Shown: positions 7,101-16,329, counted from the stretch's first letter. The stretch: 64,000 nucleotides of DNA from Picosynechococcus sp. PCC 7117 (GCF_001693275.1 NZ_CP016477.1:248001-312000), one strand, 5' to 3'. Numbers and translations: made by a program. The notes: generated from the sequence alone by a model not told the origin.

Positions 7101-9917
7101 GTGGCAAAGGACGCAGTATACCAACGAGCATTAGAGAAAATTCGACAAGCCAAGCAGATAAGCGCTACAGAATTGAATTTAGATGGGATGAAGTTGACGG
7201 AACTACCACCAGAGATCGCCCAACTCACCAATCTCCAAAACCTTGTTCTCAGAAGTAATCAGCTAACGGCATTACCGGAGGTGATCACTCAACTAAGCAA
7301 TCTCCGAACCCTTGCTCTCAGTGGTAATCAGCTAACGGAACTACCACCAGAGATCGTCCAACTCACCAATCTCCAAAGACTTGACCTCAGCAGAAATCAG
7401 CTAACGACATTACCGGAGGTGATCACTCAACTAAGCAATCTCCAAATCCTTGCTTTCATCGGTAATCAGCTAACGACATTGCCGGAGGTGATCGCCCAAC
7501 TAAGCAATCTCCGAACCCTTGCTCTCAGCGGTAATCAGCTAACGACATTACCGGAGGGGATCACCCAACTAAGCAATCTCCAAGCGCTTTATCTAAGCTT
7601 TAATCAGCTAACAACATTACCGGAGGTGATCACCCAACTAAGCAATCTCCAAACCCTTGTTCTCAGAGGTAATCAGCTAACGGCATTACCAGAGGCGATC
7701 ACCCAACTCACCAATCTCCAAAGACTTGACCTCAGCAGAAATCAGCTAACGGCATTACCGGAGGTGATCACCCAACTAAGCAGTCTCCAAACCCTTGTTC
7801 TCAGCAGAAATCAGCTAACGGCATTACCAGAGGCGATCACCCAACTCACCAATCTCCAAAGACTTGACCTCAGCAGAAATCAGCTAACGACATTACCGGA
7901 GGTGATCGCTAGCTTAAAGCAACTTAGAAGATTAGTGTTGCAAGATAATCGACTACCAATACCGGAAGAAATTATTTATAAAGGCTGGGGTAAAAGCAAG
8001 TTGTCCGATGGCAATCCCCGAGCAATTATTGACTATTACCTCGACTATTTGACGCAGGGACGGCAGCCCCTCAACGAGGTAAAAATGATTTTGGTTGGAC
8101 AAGGAACAGTAGGAAAAACATCTTTAGTAAAGCGTTTATGTAAAGAAGAATTTGACCCATCAGAAACGAAAACTGACGGCATTGTAATTCGTGATATTAA
8201 ACTCAACCTTAGTCCTCAAAGTCATCATAATCACATTGTACAGCTAAATATTTGGGACTTTGGTGGGCAGGAAATCATGCACGCCACTCACCAATTTTTT
8301 CTAACTAATCGGAGTGTTTATTTATTACTCATTAATAACCGTAATAGTGAAGAGGAAAATCGCCTTGAATATTGGCTAAATACCATTGAAAGCTTTGCTT
8401 CTAATTCTCCAGTAATTATCGTTGGCAACAAATCAGATGAACATCCTCTAGACCTCAATGAAAAAGACCTCAAACAAAAATATCCCAACATCAAAGCCTT
8501 CATTTCCATTTCCTGCAAAGAAAATACCTGCATTGAGGAACTCCTCCAAAAAATCTGCCACGAAATTAAAGCCTTACCCCATGTGGGGGATTTTCTCCCT
8601 AAGCACTGGTTTGATGTCAAAGAACGCTTAGAGAACCTCAACAAAAATTATATTCCCTATGAAGAATATGCCGACATTTGTTCAGAAAATTCCATTACCG
8701 AAGACGACAAACAAAAATCCTTAGTGAGCCTGCTTCATGACCTTGGCATTGTTCTCAATTTCCATGACGACCCCAACGTTAACGATACCCATGTCATTAA
8801 CCCCGAATGGCTAACCGCTGGCATTTACCGCATTATTAACTATTCAGATCTCACTACAAAATTTAAAGGCATTTTGTCCTTTGATCTCCTTGCCAAAATC
8901 CTCCCCAATAACGACTATCCCGCCCACAAACACAAATTTATTATCGCCATGATGAAAAAGTTCGAGTTATGCCTTGATCTCAATGGCGATGACCTCCTTA
9001 TTCCCAACCTCCTACCAAAATCAGCCCCCGAATCCCTCGACGAAACCCAGTGGCAAGACTCACTCCGCTTTGAATATCACTATCTGATTTTGTCTCAGAG
9101 CATCATTTCCCGATTTATCGTAAAAATGCATGACTACATCGCGAATAAAATATGGTGGCGCACGGGAGTCGTTTTAAGTGATGGGAAGAACCAAGCCCTT
9201 GTCAAAGCTGATCTTTACGACAAAAAGATTTTTATCGCGATTAATGGAACAGCTCATACTCGCCGCGACTTCCTCGCCGCAATCCGTAGTTGTTTTAACT
9301 CCATTAACAAAACCTTCAGTGAAAAAAGCCAACCAGAAGAAAAAATTCCTCTCCCCAATAACCCGAAAATTGCTGTTAGTTACCAGCATCTCCTCACCCT
9401 AGAATGTAAAGGATTTGAAGACTTTATCCCTGAAGGTGCAGAAGATCCAGTCAGCGTATTCGAACTTTTGAGTAGTATTAAACCCATCCCTAGCGATCAA
9501 GAAAACTTCGATAGAATTCGGGGAGATATGCACTTTCACGGAGAAACAATAGTCAATATGTCAGATATTCAGCAATCCGGTAATTTCGGTATTGGTCATA
9601 TGAGTGACGGAACGTTGAAAGACAATGCCAAGGCTGTCGGACAGTACAATGAAGCTTCATCTCAGAATCTCGCCCAAGCTGCCCAAGATATTAAAGCCCT
9701 TATCGACCAACTCGAAGGCGATTACGCATCGACCCCAATGGGGAATATGCAAATGGGTACGGAAATTGTCACGCGCATTGATCAAAACCAAACCATTAAA
9801 GGACGTGTGGTCAATGCCCTCAAAGAAGCTGGAGTCGAAACCTTTAAACAAGCCATATCCCACCCTGTCGCTGCCATTGTTATTGCTGGTGTAGAAGGAT
9901 TTCTCGAAGCCGACTAA
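7101..9917 (+). CDS. Leucine-rich-repeat Roc-COR (ROCO) GTPase with C-terminal helical module
   Basis: A 938-residue protein if it starts at the GTG at 7101, which has a GGAGGG ribosome site 8 bases upstream and gives the usual family start (MAKDAVYQRALEKI); an ATG at 7026 would add 25 residues but lacks a ribosome site. Twelve 23-residue leucine-rich repeats (LxxLxLxxNQLTxLPxxI) fill about residues 18-290. The Roc GTPase follows with P-loop GQGTVGKT near 332, DFGGQE near 386 and NKSD near 442, then a COR domain to about 740. The last 130 residues switch character: after FHGETIVNMSDIQQSGNFG comes a helical segment (NEASSQNLAQAAQDIKALID) seen at the ends of many cyanobacterial signalling or conflict proteins. 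The gene has no HIP1 site and faces uvrC. Substrate or partner unknown. Confidence 0.9.
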   Translation: MAKDAVYQRALEKIRQAKQISATELNLDGMKLTELPPEIAQLTNLQNLVLRSNQLTALPEVITQLSNLRTLALSGNQLTELPPEIVQLTNLQRLDLSRNQLTTLPEVITQLSNLQILAFIGNQLTTLPEVIAQLSNLRTLALSGNQLTTLPEGITQLSNLQALYLSFNQLTTLPEVITQLSNLQTLVLRGNQLTALPEAITQLTNLQRLDLSRNQLTALPEVITQLSSLQTLVLSRNQLTALPEAITQLTNLQRLDLSRNQLTTLPEVIASLKQLRRLVLQDNRLPIPEEIIYKGWGKSKLSDGNPRAIIDYYLDYLTQGRQPLNEVKMILVGQGTVGKTSLVKRLCKEEFDPSETKTDGIVIRDIKLNLSPQSHHNHIVQLNIWDFGGQEIMHATHQFFLTNRSVYLLLINNRNSEEENRLEYWLNTIESFASNSPVIIVGNKSDEHPLDLNEKDLKQKYPNIKAFISISCKENTCIEELLQKICHEIKALPHVGDFLPKHWFDVKERLENLNKNYIPYEEYADICSENSITEDDKQKSLVSLLHDLGIVLNFHDDPNVNDTHVINPEWLTAGIYRIINYSDLTTKFKGILSFDLLAKILPNNDYPAHKHKFIIAMMKKFELCLDLNGDDLLIPNLLPKSAPESLDETQWQDSLRFEYHYLILSQSIISRFIVKMHDYIANKIWWRTGVVLSDGKNQALVKADLYDKKIFIAINGTAHTRRDFLAAIRSCFNSINKTFSEKSQPEEKIPLPNNPKIAVSYQHLLTLECKGFEDFIPEGAEDPVSVFELLSSIKPIPSDQENFDRIRGDMHFHGETIVNMSDIQQSGNFGIGHMSDGTLKDNAKAVGQYNEASSQNLAQAAQDIKALIDQLEGDYASTPMGNMQMGTEIVTRIDQNQTIKGRVVNALKEAGVETFKQAISHPVAAIVIAGVEGFLEAD
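7170..7960 (+). repeat. Tandem 69-bp leucine-rich-repeat units, some in 138-bp pairs
   Basis: The LRR coding stretch is made of about twelve 69-base units, each carrying the phrase aatcagctaacg. Units are nearly identical at DNA level, well beyond what the protein pattern needs. Two successive 138-base blocks starting at 7650 and 7788 are almost the same, showing pairwise duplication of neighbouring units. Such an array can gain or lose units by slippage or unequal recombination. Confidence 0.9.
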
Positions 9918-9941
9918 CACATGCCAACCATATTCAACATT

Positions 9942-11819
9942 TTAATCGGCAATTGGATGGAAATAATCATAAATATCCTGAGCGAGGCGATCGCCGATCC
10001 CTTTGACCTCAGCGATTTGTTCGGGTTTCGCTTCCCGGAGATAGTCGAGGGAGTGGAAATGGGCGAGGAGTTGTTTTTTGCGGTGGTGGCCTAAACCAGG
10101 GATGTCATCCAATTGCGATCGCCTGCTGGATTTGAGACGTTGTTGGCGATGGAAACTGACCGCAAAACGGTGGGCCTCATCCCGCACCCGGCGGAGAAGT
10201 TGAATGCCAGGCTGTTCTTTTTCACTTTTAAGGGGATTGGATTCGTAGGGGAGATAAACTTGCTCTTGTTTCTTGGCAAGGCTAATCACATTTAACTTAT
10301 CGGCTAGATTCAGTTCCTCCAAAACTCCCATGACTGCGGATAATTGGCCTTTGCCGCCGTCAATCATGATCAAATCGGGGCAGTCTTTTTCCAAGCCTTG
10401 TTTAAAGCGCCGTCGCATAATTTCCGCCATGCTGGCAAAGTCATCAGAGCGGCCAATGTGAATCTCAGGATTTTTAATTTTGTAGTGGCGATAGTCTTGT
10501 TTCGCGGGAATGCCGTCGATAAAAACCACCTGGGAGGCCACCGCATTCGATCCCTGAATGTGGGAAATGTCATAGCCTTCGATGCGTTTGGGCAGCTCTG
10601 GTAAATCTAAGAGATTCGCTAAATCTTCGAGGGCCGCTAAATTCTTGGTGGCGGTGCGCTGGGTGCGGCTCAGTTCGTATTGGGCGTTGCGTTCTACCAT
10701 CGCGATCAAATCCGCCTTCAGTTGCCGTTGGGGTTGGAGAATTTGCACTTTACTGCCCCGGCGATCGCCTAAAAATTGCCCTAACCATTCCTGATCTCGG
10801 AGGGGATATTGCACTAAAATTTCTGCTGGAATTTCTACCCCATCCACATTGGCATAGTGGGCTTCCAAAACGTGCTGGAGGATTTTGCCATACTCCACCG
10901 TTAAATCTGGCCCCAAATTTTCCGGCAGGGGCGTAAAAAAGCCTAACCGACCCACCAGTCGTCCCGCCCGTACTTGAAAAAGTTGAATCGCACAGTGACG
11001 TTCATCGGCAGCCAAGGCGATCGCATCCCGGGACAACCGATCATCCGGTAAGCTCACCTTTTGATCGGCATTGAGCGCACCAATTGCCTTGATTTGGTCG
11101 CGGATTTGGGCCGCCTTCTCAAACTGGAGATTCTCTGCCGCCTGGGCCATCTGGGCCGTCAAGGTTTCAATCAATTCTCCGCTGCGCCCTTGGAAGACCA
11201 TCGCCACCTTTTGCACCGTCTGTCGATATTCCTGGGGGGAAATCAACTGCTGACAAACCCCCGGACAGCGGCCAATATCGTAGTTCAAACAAGGCCGATG
11301 TTTAAACAGCGGTTGTCGCCGTTGCCGCAGCGGAAAAATCCGTTTCATTAAGCCCAGAGTATGCCGCAGTAACCTTGTGTCCACATAGGGGCCATAGTAG
11401 CGATCGCCCTTGTTCCCCAGATGTCGTTTACGAGTAATGAAAAAACGCGGATAATCCTCCGACCAGGTGATGCACACATAGGGATATTTCTTGTCATCCT
11501 TGAGCAGTACGTTGTAATAGGGCTGGTGCTGCTTAATCAGGTTTGCTTCGAGGGCGAGGGCTTCTGCTTCCGTATCCGTGACAATGAATTCAATGTCCGC
11601 TACCTGCTGCACCATCATTTCAATGCGGGGCGAATGCAAACGGGCATCACGAAAATAAGACCGCACCCGATTCCGCAGGGTTTTGGATTTGCCAATGTAG
11701 AGAATATCTCCCTGGCGACTGTGCATAAAATAAACCCCAGGCTCCGTTGGAATTTCCCGGAGACGTTGTTGCAATCGCTCAGGATCTTGCAGTAAAGGCA
11801 CTGAATTCAAGGTAGCCAT
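9942..11819 (-). CDS. uvrC: Excinuclease ABC subunit C
   Basis: A 625-residue UvrC from the ATG at 11819 ([16 protein letters not shown]); an upstream ATG at 11876 would add 19 residues of unusual composition. The N-terminal GIY-YIG nuclease domain ([24 protein letters not shown]) makes the 3' cut; the Cys-rich central loop ([16 protein letters not shown]), the UVR motif that binds UvrB, the RNase H-like domain ([18 protein letters not shown]) for the 5' cut and two C-terminal HhH motifs follow in order. It acts in nucleotide excision repair with UvrA and UvrB. It is tail-to-tail with the ROCO gene, 24 bases apart. All family domains are present and intact. Confidence 0.97.
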   Translation of the reverse strand: MATLNSVPLLQDPERLQQRLREIPTEPGVYFMHSRQGDILYIGKSKTLRNRVRSYFRDARLHSPRIEMMVQQVADIEFIVTDTEAEALALEANLIKQHQPYYNVLLKDDKKYPYVCITWSEDYPRFFITRKRHLGNKGDRYYGPYVDTRLLRHTLGLMKRIFPLRQRRQPLFKHRPCLNYDIGRCPGVCQQLISPQEYRQTVQKVAMVFQGRSGELIETLTAQMAQAAENLQFEKAAQIRDQIKAIGALNADQKVSLPDDRLSRDAIALAADERHCAIQLFQVRAGRLVGRLGFFTPLPENLGPDLTVEYGKILQHVLEAHYANVDGVEIPAEILVQYPLRDQEWLGQFLGDRRGSKVQILQPQRQLKADLIAMVERNAQYELSRTQRTATKNLAALEDLANLLDLPELPKRIEGYDISHIQGSNAVASQVVFIDGIPAKQDYRHYKIKNPEIHIGRSDDFASMAEIMRRRFKQGLEKDCPDLIMIDGGKGQLSAVMGVLEELNLADKLNVISLAKKQEQVYLPYESNPLKSEKEQPGIQLLRRVRDEAHRFAVSFHRQQRLKSSRRSQLDDIPGLGHHRKKQLLAHFHSLDYLREAKPEQIAEVKGIGDRLAQDIYDYFHPIAD

Positions 11820-11950
11820 GGCCAAGACAAGACATTGTTGAAGGGAGTTTAGAAATTGTAAGCAATTTTCCATCAAGACAGCCCCGACACAAAAAAACGA
11901 GGCCTCCCCGGGAAGGTCTCGCCGTTAATTGTTTCCCAGTGAAATGCCGG

Positions 11951-12904
11951 TTACAGACTCGTGTTGGAGTTGATGGTTACGGTGCCATCGGGGGTAACAG
12001 TCACAACGCTTTCAATGGTGTAGTCAACGGAGCCGGGTCTACGCCCCTCGAAGGTGAACGTGTAGCTCCCATCGGCATTTAGTACATAGGGAGACTCATT
12101 GGGATTGCCGTGCATTGCCGGTTCAGCCCGGTAGTTATTCAAACCGCCATTTTCTTGTTCTGCAGCTTGGCGGGCGAGGTTCTTCGCCTGATTGAGATCA
12201 ACAATAGTCGCGCCGGAATCTACGGTACTGTCACTGGTACGCACGTCGCCATTGTAAAGAATCTGGGTACTCCCATCCGTCAGCACCTTGACCTCTGTTT
12301 CGTAGGTGTAATCAAGGGATTCGGGACGGCGGCCTTGGAAAGTAAAAGTATAGCTGCCGTCACCGTTGCTAACGTAGGGAGATTGCTCTGCTAGACCATG
12401 CATGGAGGGTTCAGCGCGATATTGACTCAGACCACCATTCTCCCGTTCTGCAGCTTGGCGGGCGAGGTTCTTCGCTTGGTTGAGGTCGAGGCTCGCCGCA
12501 GCGATATTGGTGCTGTTGAAATTATCAGAGCGAATTGACCCGTTGTAATCAATGGTTGCGGTGCCATCGTCAGTGACCGTTACAACGGTTTCGTAGACAT
12601 AATCCGTGGATGCCGGTTGCCGTCCCCGGAAGGTAAAGGTATAGCTGCCATCGCCATTGTCCACATAGGGGGACGCCAAGGGATCACCATGCATGGAAGG
12701 TTCGGCCCGATATTGACTCAGGCCACCATTGGCATCCTCTGCGGCTTGGCGGGCGAGATTTTTTGCTTGGTTCAGGCCAAAGGCAAGGGTAAGATTTCCT
12801 TGGGCCAGGAGGGTCTGGGCTTGGTTGGGGGAGGGAGCAAGCAGGATGCCACCACTACTGAACAAACCAAGTAGCAGCATCGATCGTAAAGCAGTGATTT
12901 TCAT
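11951..12904 (-). CDS. Secreted protein with three approx. 96-residue repeats (function unknown)
   Basis: A 317-residue protein from the ATG at 12904; longer upstream reading is possible but loses the signal peptide (MKITALRSMLLLGLFSSGG, cleavage after NQAQ or similar). The mature part is three copies of one unit: LNQAKNLARQAAE, then GGLxxYRAEPxMHG, SPYVxNxDGSYTFTFxGRxP, and a strand-rich end with VTVTxDGT. Copies are spaced 288 and 291 bases apart at DNA level and are closely similar. No catalytic motif is recognised; the fold is probably small alpha/beta domains acting in the periplasm or at the cell surface. It is divergent from the SagB-type gene with 106 bases between starts. Confidence 0.8.
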   Translation of the reverse strand: MKITALRSMLLLGLFSSGGILLAPSPNQAQTLLAQGNLTLAFGLNQAKNLARQAAEDANGGLSQYRAEPSMHGDPLASPYVDNGDGSYTFTFRGRQPASTDYVYETVVTVTDDGTATIDYNGSIRSDNFNSTNIAAASLDLNQAKNLARQAAERENGGLSQYRAEPSMHGLAEQSPYVSNGDGSYTFTFQGRRPESLDYTYETEVKVLTDGSTQILYNGDVRTSDSTVDSGATIVDLNQAKNLARQAAEQENGGLNNYRAEPAMHGNPNESPYVLNADGSYTFTFEGRRPGSVDYTIESVVTVTPDGTVTINSNTSL

Positions 12905-13010
12905 AGTCAATAACCGAAAACTCCAAAGGGCGATCGCCTTGCCTTTCATGCTACCTAAAGAAGCGATCGCCGGGAAAAAAGTTTCCGTCAAGGGGGAAGC
13001 AAGGGGGATA

Positions 13011-14558
13011 ATGGAAGAGTTTTCTTGCTTTCGGGAAAAAATGAGCCGATCTTTACCCCTCTCAGCCCATTATCACCAACGCACCAAATACGATCCCCAA
13101 ACCCTTTCCAAGCGGGGCAAATCCCTAGACTGGTCCCAGCAGCCGAGTCCCTTCAAAGGCTACAAAATTGGCACCAGTTACGATCTCAAGCCCTATTTAG
13201 AACTTGACCGCAATGAGCCCCAATGGGAAAACCTGTCCTATCTATTATTGTTGAGCTACGGGCTGACCGCCAAAATTCCGACTTTTGGGGGAGATTTTGT
13301 TTACCTCAGAACCGCTCCTTCAGCGGGGGGGCTGTATCCGGCGGAATTGTATCTCATCTCCCGGGGTACTGAATTGCTCCCGGCAGGCCTTTACCACTAC
13401 CAGCCCCAAACCCATACCCTGTTGCGCTTTTGGGATAACCACTGTTGGGTCGATCTCCAAGAAGCTTGCTTTCGCCATCCGGCCCTCGAAAAGACCCAAC
13501 TCGCGCTAGTAACGACAGCAATTTTTTATCGCTCGGCTTGGCGCTATGAAGCCCGGGCTTACCGTCGCATTTTTCTAGATACGGGCCATTTGCTAGGCAA
13601 TGTGAACCTGGCAGCCACAGCCCATGGGTTTCGTCCGCATCTCATCGGTGGGTTTAGCGATCGCCTGATGAATCAACTCCTCTATCTTGATGGTGAAACA
13701 GAGGCTGTGACCAGTATTATGGCCCTCAATCCACAACCCCAAGCAACCAGTCACGGCAAAACCGCCTTACCCTCCCCTGTGTCCTTCAATTACCCTGATT
13801 TGGCAGAAGACGAGCTACTCAAAGCCCTCCATGAAGCTTCGATGATTCAGGCCAAGGCTCCGGTACCCCCCCACCAACCGAATCTGTTGGAAGATAAATA
13901 TAATTTTCCATTTTGCTTAAAGGTTTCCCTCGCCAATACTGATGCCGAAAATCGTTATCGTCAGCGCATTGACTGGGGCGAAGACCAGGAGGATTTAGAA
14001 GAAACCCTGTTAAAACGGCGCTCGACCCGGGCCTACACCGGGGAAGACCTCACCCTCGAAGAATTGCAACTGATACTCCACTTTACCTATCATCCTGAGG
14101 ACTATGGAGAACAGGGTCTACTAGGCGATCCGGACTATTTTGACTTGAGTTTGATCGAGACCTTTGTGGCGGTTTCTGGGGTCGAGGGTTTAGAGGCGGG
14201 TTGCTACTACTATGCGCCTAAGGCCCAGGCACTGCGGCAAATACGCTTTAAAAATTTTCGCGAAGAGTTGCATTACCTTTGTTTAGGTCAAGATTTAGGT
14301 CGGGATGCGGCGGCCTTGGTCTTTCACACGGCAGATTTAGGGGCAGCAGTCAGTCGCTATGGCGATCGCGCCTATCGATACTTACACATGGATGCAGGCC
14401 AATTGGGACAACGCTTAAACCTCGCTGCAATCCAGCTAGACTTGGGGGTCAGTGGCATTGGAGGCTTCTTTGATGATCAAGTCAATGAGGTTCTCGGTAT
14501 TCCCGATGATGAGGCGGTGCTCTATGTCACAACCCTCGGTGTACCAGAGCAAGGGTGA
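13011..14558 (+). CDS. SagB/ThcOx-type flavin oxidoreductase, tandem nitroreductase domains
   Basis: A 515-residue protein from the ATG at 13011, which has AAGGGGG just upstream (an alternative is 13041; a much longer frame back to 12729 runs through the divergent neighbour). The first half has a nitroreductase fold with the SagB hallmark RTAPSAGGLYPAELYL near residue 105. The second half begins with a classic nitroreductase start (LLKRRSTRAYTGEDLTLEEL) and ends with a further FMN-fold pattern (LNLAAIQLDLGVSGIGGFFD). In azoline-peptide biosynthesis SagB enzymes oxidise thiazolines to thiazoles using FMN; cyanobacterial stand-alone forms have unknown substrates. No YcaO, leader peptide or transporter gene lies nearby. 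A decayed IS abuts the stop codon. Confidence 0.85.
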   Translation: MEEFSCFREKMSRSLPLSAHYHQRTKYDPQTLSKRGKSLDWSQQPSPFKGYKIGTSYDLKPYLELDRNEPQWENLSYLLLLSYGLTAKIPTFGGDFVYLRTAPSAGGLYPAELYLISRGTELLPAGLYHYQPQTHTLLRFWDNHCWVDLQEACFRHPALEKTQLALVTTAIFYRSAWRYEARAYRRIFLDTGHLLGNVNLAATAHGFRPHLIGGFSDRLMNQLLYLDGETEAVTSIMALNPQPQATSHGKTALPSPVSFNYPDLAEDELLKALHEASMIQAKAPVPPHQPNLLEDKYNFPFCLKVSLANTDAENRYRQRIDWGEDQEDLEETLLKRRSTRAYTGEDLTLEELQLILHFTYHPEDYGEQGLLGDPDYFDLSLIETFVAVSGVEGLEAGCYYYAPKAQALRQIRFKNFREELHYLCLGQDLGRDAAALVFHTADLGAAVSRYGDRAYRYLHMDAGQLGQRLNLAAIQLDLGVSGIGGFFDDQVNEVLGIPDDEAVLYVTTLGVPEQG

Positions 14559-15240
14559 CATACTCCCGACTCTGATGCTTACGCATACAGAGCGGGCTTC
14601 TCAAGATCGCTCTCGATCAATTTCCTGCTTCATCCGTCCTCCCTAGAATGTTGCCATTCCCCGTTATGGATACGTCCACAGGCAGTTTAGAGTCTCCTGA
14701 TGCCCCACGGAGACTATGTACAAGGAACCAAAGTTCTGTACAACGCAACCAAATTGGTTTTACGCATCAGTGGCTTCAGACAGTATTGTCATTCTTCCTG
14801 ATGCAACGCCCTACCAATTATCAAGGTTCAATACCGTTCCTAGAGTTTGCGCTGTTCACCACGCTACTAAGACGTGTTCGTTTGAGTCAATTTAGTCAGT
14901 GGTTAGCTGATACAGTCATTGTAGTACAAGAAGACTGCAACAATAGCAAGAAATAAAGTTTTTCGAGTTCGATTGACTCAGCAAGAATTGGACAAATTAG
15001 AGCGAAATCCAGAAGAACGGGGGAGTTCTAGCGCTGAACTGATTCGAGACCATATCAAAAGGCTACCGAATCTGGCTGCTTCGAGGGCATCGAACCCCAC
15101 TCAGCAACCTTGAGGAGTCCATGTTGTTACTGAGCAGCTCGAGTGAGCCTCGCCGAACTCTTGCCGAAGTATCCCGGCACTCATCGAAGCGATAGAGCGC
15201 GGGACTTATAGCCCCTCAAATTCCCCAACGGTTAAGATTG
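14555..15240 (-). mobile_element. Decayed IS200/IS605-family (TnpB-type) element
   Basis: Starting at the stop codon of the previous gene, gtgacatactcccgactctg is, from memory, the typical outer end of cyanobacterial tnpB-bearing elements. It contains a strong hairpin at 14565-14596 (CCCG/CGGG, CTCTG/CAGAG and ATGC/GCAT around a TTAC loop). Read on the minus strand this would be the 3' end of the guide-type RNA that overlaps tnpB. Upstream on that strand short frames such as SVGHQETLNC and NILGRTDEAGN look like the eroded TnpB C-terminus, in different frames. At 14955-15113 on the plus strand a start-less frame reads VFRVRLTQQELDKLERNPEE, a ribbon-helix-helix-like small protein. No intact transposase remains. 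Confidence 0.6.
14955..15113 (+). pseudogene. Ribbon-helix-helix-like small protein fragment, start codon lost
   Basis: A 52-codon open frame, beginning KVFRVRLTQQELDKLE and continuing SSSAELIRDHIKRLPN, looks like a short ribbon-helix-helix DNA-binding protein. No ATG or GTG lies in frame before it and a TAG closes the frame upstream; a TTG at 14973 could start a 46-residue product. It lies inside the decayed insertion element and is most simply a leftover of its cargo or of an antitoxin-like gene. Confidence 0.45.
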
Positions 15241-15259
15241 GGAAAAAAGGCGATCGCCT

Positions 15260-16183
15260 ATGTTGAAAATTAACAACCTCACAAAAGCCTATGGCCAACG
15301 CCCGGTGCTCCAGGGCCTCGATTTATGGATCGACACCGGAGAAATTTATGGTCTCTTGGGGCCGAACGGAGCCGGAAAAACCACAACCATCAATATCCTG
15401 TGTAATTTACTCCAGGCCGACGATGGTGCCATTGAAATCGCCGCTTCTCCCCTTTCTGAAGCCACGAAAAAGATCATCGGTGTCGCCCCCCAGGAAAATT
15501 TGCTCTACAAAACCCTGACCTGTGCGGAAAATCTCCGGTTTTATGGTCGCATCTACGGGCTGTCGAAACAGGATTGTCAGGTGCAGATCGGCGCTTGTCT
15601 AGAGGCAGTGGGTCTCGGCGATCGCCACGGTGCTCCTGTCGAAACCCTCAGTGGCGGGATGCAACGGCGGATGAACATTGCCATTGCCCTGATGCACCGA
15701 CCCCAATTGCTGATTTTAGACGAGCCGACCACGGGCCTAGATATCGAAACCCGCTATGAAATTTGGCAACTAATCCAGCGGCTCCGGGATGAAGGCATGA
15801 CAATTTTGCTAACAACCCATCTTTTAGATGAAGCCCAGCGGCTCTGCCAGCGCATTGGCATCCTGAAAGGGGGACAAATTATCGCCGAGGGGACGCTTCC
15901 GGAACTACGCCAACGGATTCCCGCCAAGGAAGTTGTCCTGCTGCAAACGACGGATAGAGAAGGGGCGATCGCCAAAGGCACCGCCGCCGGCTTTACCCAA
16001 CGGGACTATGGTGGCGATCTCGCCTTTTGGCTACCAGAAGCCTTAGAACTTTCAGACATTCTCGATATTTTTCAGGGCATTCCCATCGATTCCATTGCCC
16101 GCCAAGGCGTTCAGCTCGAACATATCTATGTCGAAATCACCCAAAACCACCAGCAAGCCGTCCCCGAAGCCCAAATGAGCTAG
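15260..16183 (+). CDS. ABC transporter ATP-binding protein (DrrA/CcmA-like), no adjacent permease
   Basis: A 307-residue ABC ATPase. Walker A GPNGAGKTT lies near residue 34, the signature LSGGMQRR near 131 and Walker B LLILDEPTTGLD shortly after, followed by the H-loop in LLTTHLLDEA. The last 90 residues form the regulatory extension common in exporters for drugs, polysaccharides or other hydrophobic cargo. Such subunits pair with a separate ABC-2 membrane protein, yet none is next to it: the decayed insertion lies upstream and a tRNA downstream. The partner must be encoded elsewhere or was lost. Start ATG follows a GCGATCGC site directly, with no strong ribosome site. Confidence 0.88.
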   Translation: MLKINNLTKAYGQRPVLQGLDLWIDTGEIYGLLGPNGAGKTTTINILCNLLQADDGAIEIAASPLSEATKKIIGVAPQENLLYKTLTCAENLRFYGRIYGLSKQDCQVQIGACLEAVGLGDRHGAPVETLSGGMQRRMNIAIALMHRPQLLILDEPTTGLDIETRYEIWQLIQRLRDEGMTILLTTHLLDEAQRLCQRIGILKGGQIIAEGTLPELRQRIPAKEVVLLQTTDREGAIAKGTAAGFTQRDYGGDLAFWLPEALELSDILDIFQGIPIDSIARQGVQLEHIYVEITQNHQQAVPEAQMS

Positions 16184-16256
16184 GGCGAGCCAAAACTTTT
16201 TCCCCCAAAGCTTGACAAGCCTAAAATAGTTAGGGCAATATATTATCCGTGCCTAA

Positions 16257-16329
<73 letters not shown>

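Noticed and set aside
7170..7960. CRISPR-like array
   Set aside because: Units are contiguous 69-base coding repeats without unique spacers and translate to leucine-rich repeats.
12729..13010. Extension of the SagB-type frame upstream to 12729
   Set aside because: It runs antisense through the signal-peptide half of the divergent repeat protein and has no ribosome site; the ATG at 13011 has one.
14648..14956. 102-codon plus-strand frame within the IS relic
   Set aside because: It overlaps the eroded tnpB end on the other strand and has no recognised domain.
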